A stretch of 64,000 nt of DNA from NCBI RefSeq assembly GCF_002150035.1, contig NZ_NETS01000011.1, positions 558,001-622,000 on the forward strand. The letters run 5' to 3'. The DNA is from Leptospira venezuelensis (GTDB lineage Bacteria; Spirochaetota; Leptospiria; Leptospirales; Leptospiraceae). The notes under the pieces were generated by a model. The model was not told the origin of the DNA and did not search any database. It was given only the letters and a program-made list of their open reading frames with translations. The translations under genes were made by a program, and so were the position numbers. Positions 26,556 to 36,118 of the stretch are shown here, piece after piece (within the stretch, counting starts at the first letter, position 1; the number at the start of each line of letters is the position of its first letter).

Positions 26556-28844
26556 ATGTTTAACAGAAGGAAAATGAAAATTTTTTGTTCTGTCTCGGTG
26601 GTCTTTGCTATATTAGCAAGTTGTTCCCCCGATTCGGACCAAGCGTATTTACCTTTCTCACTTCCAAAATCGGCTAAGTCCGCATACCGCTCCGTAATGT
26701 CTTTGGCAGTAACGACCACTCCTCCGGTCGTTCCTCTTAGCACAAACGGTAGATATATCGTGGATGCGAATAATAACCGTTTCAAACTGAAAGCAGTGAA
26801 CTGGTATGGAGCGAGTGATACTCGTCAGGTAGTGGGAGGCTTGGACAAACAACCTATCTCTCATATTATTTCTTTGATCCAGGAATGGGGCTTCAATTCG
26901 GTTCGTTTGCCTTTTTCCAATCTAATGCTTCATGATACGAATATCGTTCCGGATGCTTATGTGGCGGCTAACCCACAATTCTTCGGCAAAACAGCATTAC
27001 AGATCTATGATGAAACAGTCGCCGCTTTGACTGCTGCAGGTATAGTAGTGGTCTTAAATAACCATACTACTTTTTCAGAATGGTGCTGCGGATTCGATTA
27101 TAACGGCCAATGGTATCATACAGGATCTTCCTTCGCGTATAACCAAACTCCTGAAATGTGGAAAGCGGATTGGGTTTTCTTAGTAAATCGTTATAAGGAC
27201 AACAAGTTAGTTGCTGCTGCGGACCTTAGGAACGAAGTGCGCACACAACGTTTTAACGATACTCATCTTCCTAATAGTCCTAACTGGGGTTGGAATAATA
27301 ATGACGACTGGCGTAAGGCTGCTGGAGAAGCTGGAAATGATATCTTACGTGCGAACCCAGATATGGTTATCGTTGTAGAAGGTATTAACTGGTGGGGCGC
27401 AATCCCAATCTTAGGTTCTGGAGAACGCCCGCACCTAAAGCCTGTTAGAGATCTTCAAGTTCATATTCGTAATGTAAACAAATTGGTTTATGCCGCTCAT
27501 AACTACGGATTTATCGGACCTAAACATAATGGTGACGACGCAACTTCCGGCGGAAATATCAAATACAAGGATATGGATTTAAATACTTTCAGAAATACTA
27601 TCACCGACGAATGGGGATATGTTACTGATCCAGATGCAGTTACTACTGCTCCTGTTTGGGTAAGTGAATTCGGAGCTTCTCCGGGAGAAACAAATCCTGC
27701 AGATAGAGAATGGCTCAAAAGACTTGTGGATTATTTAATTGAGAAGGATCTTGATTTTGCATTCTGGCCTCTGAACGGAGAAGACGAATGGGGACTTGTA
27801 ACTTCTGATTGGTCTCAAACCAAAAGAGGAAACTGGCGTGATGAACATATGGATCGCCTTCTTGCATTCAATGGTAAGACCGGATCTGTTGCATATGTAG
27901 ATCATTTAACCAAAATCGGATTTAACGGTGTAGATGATAACGTTAGCACAATCGATAACGATTGGTTATCGGGTGCAAACAAAGGAACCTGTCCTGATGG
28001 AGAACGTTTATTAGGTTTAAGCCGTGACCAAAGAGCACTTTGTAGTGATACAAAATACGGAAAACTTTGGCATGCTGACCGCGCAATTAATGTGCAAGCA
28101 GTGTATGAGACAACAACTCGTTACCATGGCACAGGAGATTGGGCAGGTGGATTTACAAAATACGAATGCCCAAATGATTACTATGTTGCAGGAGCGACTA
28201 AACACTCTTGGGGAACAAGTGGTATCCTTTGCGCTCACAGTAAGGTTCCTCTTGCTAACTCTTGCCGCACTATCTGGTTCGACCGAGGAGACAGTCGTTC
28301 TTCTCAGAGAGGTGGCGACTGGGCTCCAGGTTCTTACAAAGGCCAATGTGCTGACACAGAATACGTAGCAGGAGTCGCTCAAAGAGACGGGGGCGGAGCT
28401 GCACTACTTTGTTGCGCTTCTCCATTGAGTGGAGAATTACCTTTAGTATATAAGGCAAAAAATCTTTCTCACCGTATCGGTTTTGCAGAAGGAGATGCTT
28501 GGGTCGTAACCACAGCTGATCATTGGGCAGATCATATGATCTACGGCCCTTATGATAGAGGTCGCTGGGGAACAGGAAACAAACGAGCTGTATTCCGCAT
28601 GTTAGTAGATGTTACTAACGCAAATAATGATAAGGTTGTGACCATAGATGTTTACGATGGCCAAGATGTATTGGCAAGAAGAGATGTCTATAGACATGAG
28701 TTTGTAGGTCCAGGCCAATACACTAACTTCTCATTAGATTTTAACATAGCACCTGACAAAGCAGATCGTCCTATGGAAGTTCGCGCATGGTGGTTTGATA
28801 ATTCTTATGTGAAGACTGAGAATGTTACCATTCAAAATAGGTAA
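26556..28844 (+). CDS. Lipoprotein cellulase-like glycoside hydrolase family 5, multidomain
   Basis: 762 residues from the ATG at 26556 (MFNRRKMKIFCSV), chosen over 26520 because GGAGAG precedes it and it gives a clean signal with lipobox ILASC. Residues about 60-450 form a GH5 (beta/alpha)8 barrel: KAVNWYG, WGFNSVRLPFS, the acid/base Glu in AAADLRNEVRTQ (about 227) and the nucleophile Glu in WVSEFGAS (about 371). Residues about 460-640 form a Cys-rich region of repeated GTC..GE/C..TEYVAGVA type. The last about 115 residues (from KNLSHRIGF) look like a carbohydrate-binding beta-sandwich. It likely cleaves beta-1,4-glucan or mannan at the cell surface, consistent with life on soil or plant debris. 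A terminator follows. Confidence 0.87.
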   Translation: MFNRRKMKIFCSVSVVFAILASCSPDSDQAYLPFSLPKSAKSAYRSVMSLAVTTTPPVVPLSTNGRYIVDANNNRFKLKAVNWYGASDTRQVVGGLDKQPISHIISLIQEWGFNSVRLPFSNLMLHDTNIVPDAYVAANPQFFGKTALQIYDETVAALTAAGIVVVLNNHTTFSEWCCGFDYNGQWYHTGSSFAYNQTPEMWKADWVFLVNRYKDNKLVAAADLRNEVRTQRFNDTHLPNSPNWGWNNNDDWRKAAGEAGNDILRANPDMVIVVEGINWWGAIPILGSGERPHLKPVRDLQVHIRNVNKLVYAAHNYGFIGPKHNGDDATSGGNIKYKDMDLNTFRNTITDEWGYVTDPDAVTTAPVWVSEFGASPGETNPADREWLKRLVDYLIEKDLDFAFWPLNGEDEWGLVTSDWSQTKRGNWRDEHMDRLLAFNGKTGSVAYVDHLTKIGFNGVDDNVSTIDNDWLSGANKGTCPDGERLLGLSRDQRALCSDTKYGKLWHADRAINVQAVYETTTRYHGTGDWAGGFTKYECPNDYYVAGATKHSWGTSGILCAHSKVPLANSCRTIWFDRGDSRSSQRGGDWAPGSYKGQCADTEYVAGVAQRDGGGAALLCCASPLSGELPLVYKAKNLSHRIGFAEGDAWVVTTADHWADHMIYGPYDRGRWGTGNKRAVFRMLVDVTNANNDKVVTIDVYDGQDVLARRDVYRHEFVGPGQYTNFSLDFNIAPDKADRPMEVRAWWFDNSYVKTENVTIQNR

Positions 28845-28858
28845 TTAAGTATCAACTC

Positions 28859-28892
28859 TCCTCCGCTGCAATCCGTGGCGGAGGAAGTTTTT
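28859..28892 (+). terminator. Intrinsic terminator after the GH5 gene
   Basis: TCCTCCGC (28859-28866) pairs with GCGGAGGA (28878-28885), an 8-bp GC-rich stem with an 11-base loop, followed by TTTTT (28888-28892). A textbook rho-independent terminator 14 bases after the stop. Confidence 0.85.
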
Positions 28893-28942
28893 ACAAATGA
28901 ATTAGTACTTTTCTAAGAATCCGGGGATCTCAACCTAAGAGA

Positions 28943-31468
28943 ATGCAATCCCGGAAAATGTCTCCCAATTACTGGACTTATACTTCAGAGAGAATGTTCT
29001 CTGAAATCGGCTCCGGACCTAGTGGGCTCGAAAAATCTGAAGCCCGAAAACGATTGGGAATCTATGGGAAAAATAATTTCGGTTCAGGCCAAAAGGTCGG
29101 CGGAATTGTATTATTCCTAAGACAATTTGCAAGCCCAATCACTATTATCCTAATTTTTGCCTCCGCCTTATCCTGGTTCCTTCGCGACCCTACCGATGGA
29201 ATCATTATCCAGTGTATAGTTCTATTAAGTAGCATCCTGGGTTATTGGCAGGAAAAAAGTGCAAATGATTCATTACATTCCCTATTGTCCATGGTAAGAT
29301 TAAACGCATCTACAATTCGGAATAACGTAGAAGAAGAACTGGATTCCCAATTGTTGGTTCCAGGGGACATGGTCCGATTGAGAGTCGGAGACATCATACC
29401 TGCGGACGCTTATCTTATTGATTCGGACCGTTTGTTTTTAGATGAAGCCGCTTTCACGGGAGAAACTTTTCCAGTAGAAAAAACCACTGGGCCATTACCC
29501 GAAGAGACTGCGCTATCCAAACGATCAAACTTATTGTATATGGGATCGCATGTAGTCAGTGGTTCCGGTTTAGCTCTCATATACGCTACTGGAAAAAATA
29601 CACAATTCGGAGAGATTTATAAACGATTAAATGAAAGAAAGCCGGAGACGGATTTCGAAAAAGGCATCCGTAAATTCGGCAATCTTCTATTGGAAATCAC
29701 TTTAGGCTTAGTATTGGTTATCCTAGGAATCAATATATTGCTGGAAAAACCAATCTTAGATTCCTTTTTATTTGCATTGGCGATCGCCGTTGGACTCACG
29801 CCTCAACTATTACCTGCAATCATCAATATAAATTTGGCCAAGGGCGCCAAACAAATGAGCCAAAAAAAAGTGATCGTAAAACGTCTCAACTCTATCGAAA
29901 ACTTCGGTAGTATGGACGTATTATGTTCTGACAAAACAGGAACATTAACGGAAGGAGTTATTCAAGTACATACAAGCGTCGATCCAAACGGAAATCAAAA
30001 CCAAGACGTATTAAAATTTGCATCGATCAACTCTAACTTGCAAAGCGGTTTTCAGAACCCAATGGATCTAGCGATTAGCAAAGCATGGCCAGTCTCACCC
30101 GATACAATTTCCAAATCCGGGGAACTATCTTATGATTTTCATAGAAAAAGGATCACAGTAATCGCCGAGATAAAAGGAAAACGTACTGCAATCTGCAAGG
30201 GAGCATGTAGTCCTCTTTTAGAAATTTGCGATCGATACATGGATCCACAAGGACAGATCCTGCCCATATCGAATGAATTAGGATCCATTCAAAAAATATA
30301 CGAAACGTTTAGTCGGGACGGATATCGTATGATCGGGATCTCAATTAAAGAGATTGGTGAGAACGATCCAATCGACTATAAGATCGAATCTTCAATGGTA
30401 TTTCTCGGATTCGTTGCTTTTTCCGATTCAACAAAAGCAGGTATCCAAGATACAGTGCGTAACTTAGTAGATTTGGGCATTCGTCTGAAAATGATTACAG
30501 GCGATAATAGATGGATTGCCGGGCAGGTTGCCAAGTCCGTCGGAATTTCCAATACAACCATACTTACCGGGGAAGAATTGCAAAGTATCGGAGAAGAAGC
30601 CTTGAGGATAAAGGCAGAAGAAACGGATGTATTTGCTGAAATCGAACCAAATCAAAAACAAAGGATCATACTAGCTCTAAAAAAGGCAGGCCATGTCGTA
30701 GGCTATATAGGAGATGGGATCAATGACGCTTCCGCACTCCACTCTGCCGATGTGGGCATTTCGGTAGATTCAGCGGTAGATGTCGCCAAAGAAGCAGCAG
30801 ATATCGTTTTATTGGAAAAAAATTTGGCGGTTTTATTAGACGGGGTGAAAGAAGGACGCATAACGTTTGCGAATACTTTAAAATATGTTTTTATGGCAAC
30901 CAGCGCGAATTTCGGAAACATGTTCAGCGTGGCTGGAGCATCCGCTTTCTTAAGCTATCTTCCACTTCTACCAAAACAGATCTTATTGACAAATCTTTTG
31001 ACCGATCTACCGGAAATGACAATTGCATCGGACGAGGTAGATAAAGATTGGATCGTCCGTCCTCGCAAATGGGATATTAAATTTATCGGAAGATTCATGC
31101 TGATATTCGGTTTCCTAAGTTCTCTTTTCGATTACGCTACATTCGGCTTATTACTGTTCGGATTGCACGCTAACGAAACCCAATTCCAAACAGGATGGTT
31201 TATTGAATCTGTTGTTTCAGCAAGTCTGATCGTATTAGTGATCCGCACTAAAAATGTATTTTACCGAAGCAAACCTGGAAAATTGCTTTTACGAGCCACC
31301 TTGCTCTGTATCTTCTTCGTATTTGCAATCCCCTATCTTCCATTGGCGAAAACATTCGGCTTCGGGCATTTGCCATTATTATTCTACGGCTACTTACTCG
31401 GAATAATAGTATTGTATGTAAGTTCCGCCGAATTTGCAAAATACTTCTTTTATAAAAAAGAAAGATAA
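28943..31468 (+). CDS. P-type ATPase of the magnesium-transport (MgtA/P3B) type
   Basis: 841 residues. It has a cation-ATPase N-domain, TGET in the actuator domain (DEAAFTGETFPVEK), the phosphorylation motif CSDKTGTLTEG (near residue 330), KGACSP in the nucleotide domain, MITGDN and YIGDGINDASAL. The ten-helix layout, the ILTNLLTDLPEMTIASDEVD segment and the NINLAKGAKQM region fit MgtA/MgtB importers better than calcium or heavy-metal pumps. No MgtC gene or recognisable riboswitch lies upstream; only 98 bases separate it from the GH5 gene. A second ATG at 28958 (MSPNYWTY) is an equally plausible start. Confidence 0.85.
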   Translation: MQSRKMSPNYWTYTSERMFSEIGSGPSGLEKSEARKRLGIYGKNNFGSGQKVGGIVLFLRQFASPITIILIFASALSWFLRDPTDGIIIQCIVLLSSILGYWQEKSANDSLHSLLSMVRLNASTIRNNVEEELDSQLLVPGDMVRLRVGDIIPADAYLIDSDRLFLDEAAFTGETFPVEKTTGPLPEETALSKRSNLLYMGSHVVSGSGLALIYATGKNTQFGEIYKRLNERKPETDFEKGIRKFGNLLLEITLGLVLVILGINILLEKPILDSFLFALAIAVGLTPQLLPAIININLAKGAKQMSQKKVIVKRLNSIENFGSMDVLCSDKTGTLTEGVIQVHTSVDPNGNQNQDVLKFASINSNLQSGFQNPMDLAISKAWPVSPDTISKSGELSYDFHRKRITVIAEIKGKRTAICKGACSPLLEICDRYMDPQGQILPISNELGSIQKIYETFSRDGYRMIGISIKEIGENDPIDYKIESSMVFLGFVAFSDSTKAGIQDTVRNLVDLGIRLKMITGDNRWIAGQVAKSVGISNTTILTGEELQSIGEEALRIKAEETDVFAEIEPNQKQRIILALKKAGHVVGYIGDGINDASALHSADVGISVDSAVDVAKEAADIVLLEKNLAVLLDGVKEGRITFANTLKYVFMATSANFGNMFSVAGASAFLSYLPLLPKQILLTNLLTDLPEMTIASDEVDKDWIVRPRKWDIKFIGRFMLIFGFLSSLFDYATFGLLLFGLHANETQFQTGWFIESVVSASLIVLVIRTKNVFYRSKPGKLLLRATLLCIFFVFAIPYLPLAKTFGFGHLPLLFYGYLLGIIVLYVSSAEFAKYFFYKKER

Positions 31469-31479
31469 AAGTCTTCTCA

Positions 31480-32325
31480 TTATAAATCAACAGTGACTCG
31501 CAAAAAAGTAGCCGGTATTGAAATCCCAGTGTTACTATTTTGGTTTTGCTCTTTTGCAAGCTCTATGAGTTGTTTGCGTAGCTCTTCTTTTTTACCACGC
31601 TTTTCCGCAGCTTCAAAAGCGTTCATTGTAGGACCATAAAATTTCCCAAGTAGCTCTATCAAATCTCCAGGAGTATTATTTGGAGAAATAAAATTGTATG
31701 TGTCTTTAAATAGAGAAATTTTATCCGCTTTCGCTCCGGCCTTAACGAAATAATCCATCACGTAAGATTTCATTCCCCAAGTCATTGGACTTACGAAACC
31801 TTCAGGAGGAGGAGGCGAAAAGGAAGCACTTATCTTCAATAACTGAGAAACAAACGAAGTGGGATCATTTGGGATCCAATTTCCCATCACAATTCGACCA
31901 CCTGGTCTTGTGACCCTAACCATTTCGCTTGCAACATCAAATGGTTTAGGAGCAAACATTGCACCAAATACAGAAAGAGTTAAATCAAAAGAATGGTCCG
32001 GGATGTCTTTTAGATCGCACGCATCTCCTTCTTGGAATTTTAAATTAAAGAGGCCTTCCGCTGCTGCTCTTTTATTCCCTGCCTCAACTAAATTTCTGGC
32101 AATATCGATTCCGATTACTTCTGATCCAGTTCTTGCAAGAGGAATCGCTGTAGTGCCATCTCCAGATCCTAAATCCAAAATTCTCAACGGCGATGTTATT
32201 CCAAGGTGAGTTACGAGCTCTTCTCCCGATTTTCTCATTAAGGACGCGATCTCAGTAAAATCACCTTTCTCCCATAACTTTTTGTTTTGATTTTCCGATC
32301 CGGACTCCAATGCCTGCTTTAACAT
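31480..32325 (-). CDS. Class I SAM-dependent methyltransferase
   Basis: 281 residues with motif I ILDLGSGDGTTAIPLARTG (SAM binding, about residues 48-66), the acidic loop VIGIDIARN, motif EGDACDLKDIPDHSFD and the post-IV stretch VTRPGGRIVMGNW. It resembles UbiE/Methyltransf_11 enzymes acting on small molecules. It is divergent from an AraC-family gene that probably controls it and convergent with the P-type ATPase gene, with only 11 bases between. The substrate is unknown. Confidence 0.88.
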   Translation of the reverse strand: MLKQALESGSENQNKKLWEKGDFTEIASLMRKSGEELVTHLGITSPLRILDLGSGDGTTAIPLARTGSEVIGIDIARNLVEAGNKRAAAEGLFNLKFQEGDACDLKDIPDHSFDLTLSVFGAMFAPKPFDVASEMVRVTRPGGRIVMGNWIPNDPTSFVSQLLKISASFSPPPPEGFVSPMTWGMKSYVMDYFVKAGAKADKISLFKDTYNFISPNNTPGDLIELLGKFYGPTMNAFEAAEKRGKKEELRKQLIELAKEQNQNSNTGISIPATFLRVTVDL

Positions 32326-32438
32326 ATAAGTGTAAATCCTATTATAGAGTAGTATGTTCTTTCCAACCTTCTACCCAAGCCAGGGTAGAATAAATTCTCA
32401 GTGACAGGATGATTATATTTGCAGATGATGAAAGCTCC

Positions 32439-32454
32439 TTGTATAATTCTGCAA
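32439..32454. promoter_or_regulatory. 16-bp motif shared with the cyclase/sulfur-operon intergenic region
   Basis: TTGTATAATTCTGCAA here is identical to 34509-34524 and matches the inverse of 34568-34583 with one mismatch. If the AraC gene starts at 32458, this copy lies immediately upstream of the start. The TATAAT inside could also be a -10 box. Confidence 0.4.
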
Positions 32455-32457
32455 CTT

Positions 32458-33276
32458 ATGGAAATTAATTCTCGCCCACTCGATCGACAAGAAAGGATTT
32501 GTATCTGGGGAAGTCGTTGCTTGTTTGCCGGCTATCTTCCTGATCTAACATTACGTCGAAGAGCTGCTGCAACAGTTTGTATCAGCTTAGATGGAGAATT
32601 CCAAATTTCCTTAAATGATTCTGATTGGATCAGTTTTCGTTCTGCGCTTATCCCCCCAATGATAGATCATTCTATCCGATTTTCAGGAAAGTTCTGCATA
32701 CTGCTCTTTATGGATTTAAGTAGTCCTAATTATGAATCTTTAAGAGCATCCAATCTTGAAAGTCAGACGGATGGTATTTTTATTTCATTAAGGGAAGAAG
32801 AGCAATTATTCGCTAAGATCAACCAAATTCTCTCAGATGATTCTGGCTCGGAAGAAATACTTTTAGAATTACTGAATCAAATACCTCCGATTGTAGAGAA
32901 CGATTCTAGATTAATAGATCCCCGTATCCAAAAGATAGTAGAATTGATTACTACATTGCCACATGAAGATCATTCTGCAAAGGATCTTGCAGAATTTGCA
33001 GGTATGTCGGTTTCCAATTTGGAACACCAATTTAAAAAGGAGATTGGTATTCCATTTCATTCTTTTCGCACTTGGTTCAGACTCAAATTAACAGTCTATT
33101 CACTCTTGCATGGAATGAGCCATACTGATTCTGCACATCGTGCGGGTTTTTTCGATTCTGCTCATTTTACTAGAACCTTTCGTGCAACATTCGGATTACC
33201 TCCTTCAGAAATATTCAGAAGCACAAGACATCTGAAATCATTTATAGAAGTACCAGCAAGTTACGCGGAAGCTTAA
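32458..33276 (+). CDS. AraC-family transcriptional regulator
   Basis: 272 residues from the ATG at 32458 (MEINSRPLDRQ). The frame is open to 32419, but the shorter form leaves a normal cupin-like N-domain and frees a repeated 16-base motif upstream. The C-terminal HTH pair is present: AKDLAEFAGMSVSNLEHQFKKEIG and DSAHRAGFFDSAHFTRTFRATFGLPPSEIFR. It is divergent from the methyltransferase gene, its likely target. The effector is unknown. Confidence 0.82.
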   Translation: MEINSRPLDRQERICIWGSRCLFAGYLPDLTLRRRAAATVCISLDGEFQISLNDSDWISFRSALIPPMIDHSIRFSGKFCILLFMDLSSPNYESLRASNLESQTDGIFISLREEEQLFAKINQILSDDSGSEEILLELLNQIPPIVENDSRLIDPRIQKIVELITTLPHEDHSAKDLAEFAGMSVSNLEHQFKKEIGIPFHSFRTWFRLKLTVYSLLHGMSHTDSAHRAGFFDSAHFTRTFRATFGLPPSEIFRSTRHLKSFIEVPASYAEA

Positions 33277-33303
33277 CTGAATCCGCGCATGCCATAATCC
33301 CAT

Positions 33304-34458
33304 TTATTCATAGCTAAGATAAGTTCTCATTTCCCCCTTACCTTTCACATCTATCAATCTACGAATTTCTATTTGAGATGTATCTTCTAATAGTTCATAT
33401 GTAGTTTCAGAGATTTGTATTCTGCCAGGTACGCCATGAGATTCTAAACGACTTGCAGTATTCACTGCATCGCCCCACAGATCGTATGCAAATTTTTTCT
33501 TACCGATCACACCTGCGACAACAGGTCCCGAATGAATACCTATCCTCATTCTTAACGGCCTTCCAGAAGGATCGTGTAAAGTTTTTACAAATTTCTGCAT
33601 TTCTATTGCCATCTCCATTGCTCTTCTCGCATGATCCTCATTCCAAATCGGTATTCCAGAAACTGCCATATAAGCATCTCCGATCGTTTTTATTTTTTCC
33701 ATACCGTATTTTTCTGCGAGAATATCAAAATGGGAAAACACATCATTTAGAAAATGTACCAAAGTTTCTGGAGACACCTTCTGAGAAATCACGGTGAAGT
33801 TCTCAATATCCGCAAATAAGATAGAAACCATTTTGTATCCATCAGCAATTGTAGATGGATTTCTTTTTAGTCTTTCCGCAATAGGTTCCGGAAGAATATT
33901 CAAAAGAAGATTTTCGGCCCTATCATGTTCTTGTTTATTTTTAGAAATAAAATAGAATAAACTAAAGAAAGTCAGAGTTCCTGCACCTACGATATTGATC
34001 ACAAAAAATAAAATCTGCATATTCCTTTCAACTTTTGGCACAGGAAGATGTAGGTAAAATTCCGCAAACCCAGTTAAAACCAAAACAATCAGAAATAATC
34101 CAAACCAGACCAATCCTTGGCGAATAGGAGCAAAAGAAAGCGCTCCAAGCGGACAAAGTATTGCCCAAATGATAACTGCACCAGAATTTTCAAAACCACC
34201 TAAGCTTAATTGCAAAAGAACGGGAAGTATTAAGATAAAAAGAAATTGAAGAAATCTAAAAGCTAAATACTTACCAGTAACAAAAACGAAAAATAAGCTT
34301 AATAGGCTTAAAACCGCATAACCTCCTGGAATCATCGCTGATTGAGGAAAACCTAATATAAAATATAAGAAGCTCCATAAAAAACCCGCTGCCGTAAACG
34401 CCATCGAAAAATTTATGAGCCCATCTTTGTGAAGTTTATCTCTTTCTTTTGTTCTCAT
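33304..34458 (-). CDS. Membrane-bound class III adenylate cyclase
   Basis: 384 residues. Six N-terminal helices (about 15-170) are followed by a class III cyclase catalytic domain (about 205-383). Metal-binding aspartates are in SILFADIENFTVIS and IGDAYM; the Lys in EKIKTIGDAY and the Asp in KFAYDLWGDAVNTASRLES match adenine-selecting residues, so ATP rather than GTP is the likely substrate. The transition-state Asn/Arg pair appears in NTASRLE. It makes cAMP in response to an unknown membrane signal. It is divergent from the sulfur operon across 188 bases holding a paired inverted 16-base motif. Confidence 0.9.
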   Translation of the reverse strand: MRTKERDKLHKDGLINFSMAFTAAGFLWSFLYFILGFPQSAMIPGGYAVLSLLSLFFVFVTGKYLAFRFLQFLFILILPVLLQLSLGGFENSGAVIIWAILCPLGALSFAPIRQGLVWFGLFLIVLVLTGFAEFYLHLPVPKVERNMQILFFVINIVGAGTLTFFSLFYFISKNKQEHDRAENLLLNILPEPIAERLKRNPSTIADGYKMVSILFADIENFTVISQKVSPETLVHFLNDVFSHFDILAEKYGMEKIKTIGDAYMAVSGIPIWNEDHARRAMEMAIEMQKFVKTLHDPSGRPLRMRIGIHSGPVVAGVIGKKKFAYDLWGDAVNTASRLESHGVPGRIQISETTYELLEDTSQIEIRRLIDVKGKGEMRTYLSYE

Positions 34459-34508
34459 GATATCTAACTCTCATTTTCTCAATAGACTAAGAAGCAAAGA
34501 TCCAATGT

Positions 34509-34583
34509 TTGTATAATTCTGCAAAACCTCGAAAAAATCCAACTACCTCATTATTTTTTTCCAACTATTGCAGGATTATACAA
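34509..34583. promoter_or_regulatory. Paired inverted 16-bp motif between cyclase and sulfur operon
   Basis: TTGTATAATTCTGCAA (34509-34524) and TTGCAGGATTATACAA (34568-34583) are inverted copies differing at one base, centred about 59 bases apart in a divergent promoter region. Each also contains a TATAAT-like hexamer, so they may be operators, facing promoters, or both. Confidence 0.5.
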
Positions 34584-34646
34584 GATATCGATACCGAAGA
34601 ATCGTATATTGATGTATATGCACGTTATGAAAGGTAAATCCCAGCA

Positions 34647-35687
34647 ATGAAAGATATTCTTTTTTACCAACTATACGAATCACAATCTTCTACCTATACT
34701 TACTTGATAGCAGATCTGGAAACTAAAGAGGCAGTGATCATAGATCCAGTTTGGGAAACTGTAGACAGAGATCTAAAACTGATCAGAGAGCTGGGCCTTT
34801 ATTTAATGTATATTATAGAAACTCATATACATGCGGATCATATCACTGGAGCTTCGGAAATCCGTAAAAACACTATGGCCCAAACGGCTGTAAGTGCATT
34901 AGCAGAAATCGATTGTGTAGACATTTTATTAGAAGATGGGCGAATTCTTCCTCTCGGAAACAAAAACATAAAAGCGATCTCAACTCCCGGCCATACAAAC
35001 GCATGTATGAGTTTCCTATTCGAAGGAATGGTATTTACGGGAGATTCTCTTATGATTCGAGGCACAGGAAGAACAGACTTCCAAGAAGGATCTTCTGCAA
35101 AACTTTATGAAAGTATCACGCAAAAATTATTTTCACTTCCGGATGAAACTAAAGTTTATCCGGCGCATGATTACAAAGGTTTAAGCAGCACAACAATCGC
35201 GTTGGAAAAGAAATTCAATCCTAGGATCGGAGGAAATCGTTCTAAAGAAGAATTCCAAAAGATCATGGAAGAATTACAGCTTAAAACTCCCAAAAAGATG
35301 CATCTAGCACTACCCGCAAACGCAGGCTGTGGTAGTTTAGAAATCGTAAGAACAATGAATCCTATAAGTATATCAGGAATTCCTACTGTTCTGAATGAGG
35401 ACGTGCTTAAGAAAATTGGAAACGTTAAAATCGTAGATGTACGTTCTCCGGAAGAATTTCACGGGGAGTTAGGCCATATTCAGACCTCCCAACTTGTAAC
35501 ATTAGGGCCTGATTTAACTAAATATTTAGAAACAGGTGATCGCTTTGAAGAGATCATCTTTGTGTGTCGAAGTGGAAAACGTTCCCAACAAGCAACGGAA
35601 GAGAGCATTCGTTTAGGTTATAAATTCACATCCAATATGGCAGGAGGGATGGTGAATTGGAATGAGAAATACCTGCCCAAGGAGTAA
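34647..35687 (+). CDS. Persulfide dioxygenase-rhodanese fusion
   Basis: 346 residues. Residues 1-240 are an ETHE1-like MBL-fold domain with THIHADHITGA, STPGHTNACMSF, TGDSLMIRGTGRTDFQ and VYPAHDYKG, which bind one iron and oxidise glutathione persulfide to sulfite. Residues about 255-345 are a rhodanese domain with catalytic Cys in FVCRSGKRSQQA. Fused persulfide dioxygenase-rhodanese enzymes are known and couple thiosulfate or persulfide handling. It begins an operon with two YeeE/YedE halves and a TauE/SafE exporter, which fits detoxification of sulfane sulfur and export of the sulfite produced. Confidence 0.9.
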   Translation: MKDILFYQLYESQSSTYTYLIADLETKEAVIIDPVWETVDRDLKLIRELGLYLMYIIETHIHADHITGASEIRKNTMAQTAVSALAEIDCVDILLEDGRILPLGNKNIKAISTPGHTNACMSFLFEGMVFTGDSLMIRGTGRTDFQEGSSAKLYESITQKLFSLPDETKVYPAHDYKGLSSTTIALEKKFNPRIGGNRSKEEFQKIMEELQLKTPKKMHLALPANAGCGSLEIVRTMNPISISGIPTVLNEDVLKKIGNVKIVDVRSPEEFHGELGHIQTSQLVTLGPDLTKYLETGDRFEEIIFVCRSGKRSQQATEESIRLGYKFTSNMAGGMVNWNEKYLPKE

Positions 35688-35692
35688 GAAGA

Positions 35693-36118
35693 ATGGAAAC
35701 AGAATGGGTAATGGGTCTTGTTGGAGGAATAGTGATTGGTATTGCTGTTTCTTTAATGCTTTTATGGAACGGAAGAGTAACCGGAGTAAGTAGCATTGTA
35801 TATGGCGTGTTAATCCCTACCAAAGGTGATCTAGCTTGGAGATGGTATTTTATAGTTGGATTACTATTAGGTGGTCTTTCTTTAAAATTTACGGCGCCAG
35901 AACTTTTAGCAGCCGAACTACAGACAAAAACATGGATCGGTGCGCTTGCAGGGGTTCTCGTAGGATTCGGCGCAATGTTGGGAGGAGGTTGTACAAGTGG
36001 ACATGGAGTTTGCGGAGTAAGCAGGGTTTCCCCAAGATCCATAGTAGCAACAATCGTATTCATGGCAGCTGGAATGGCAGCGGTAGTATTACTTAGAAAA
36101 ACGGGGCTATATATATGA
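35693..36118 (+). CDS. YeeE/YedE-type sulfur transporter subunit (first half)
   Basis: 141 residues, about four helices, with the conserved GGGCTSGHGVCGVSRVSPRS motif whose Cys residues line the sulfur path in YeeE-type thiosulfate/sulfane-sulfur transporters. Full YeeE proteins are about 350 residues; here the function is split over this gene and the next one, which overlaps it by 4 bases. Confidence 0.87.
   Translation: METEWVMGLVGGIVIGIAVSLMLLWNGRVTGVSSIVYGVLIPTKGDLAWRWYFIVGLLLGGLSLKFTAPELLAAELQTKTWIGALAGVLVGFGAMLGGGCTSGHGVCGVSRVSPRSIVATIVFMAAGMAAVVLLRKTGLYI

Noticed and set aside
28017..28382. Two overlapping open frames on both strands inside the GH5 gene
   Set aside because: Both are shadows of the Cys-rich region of the GH5 protein, with no ribosome binding site or family resemblance.
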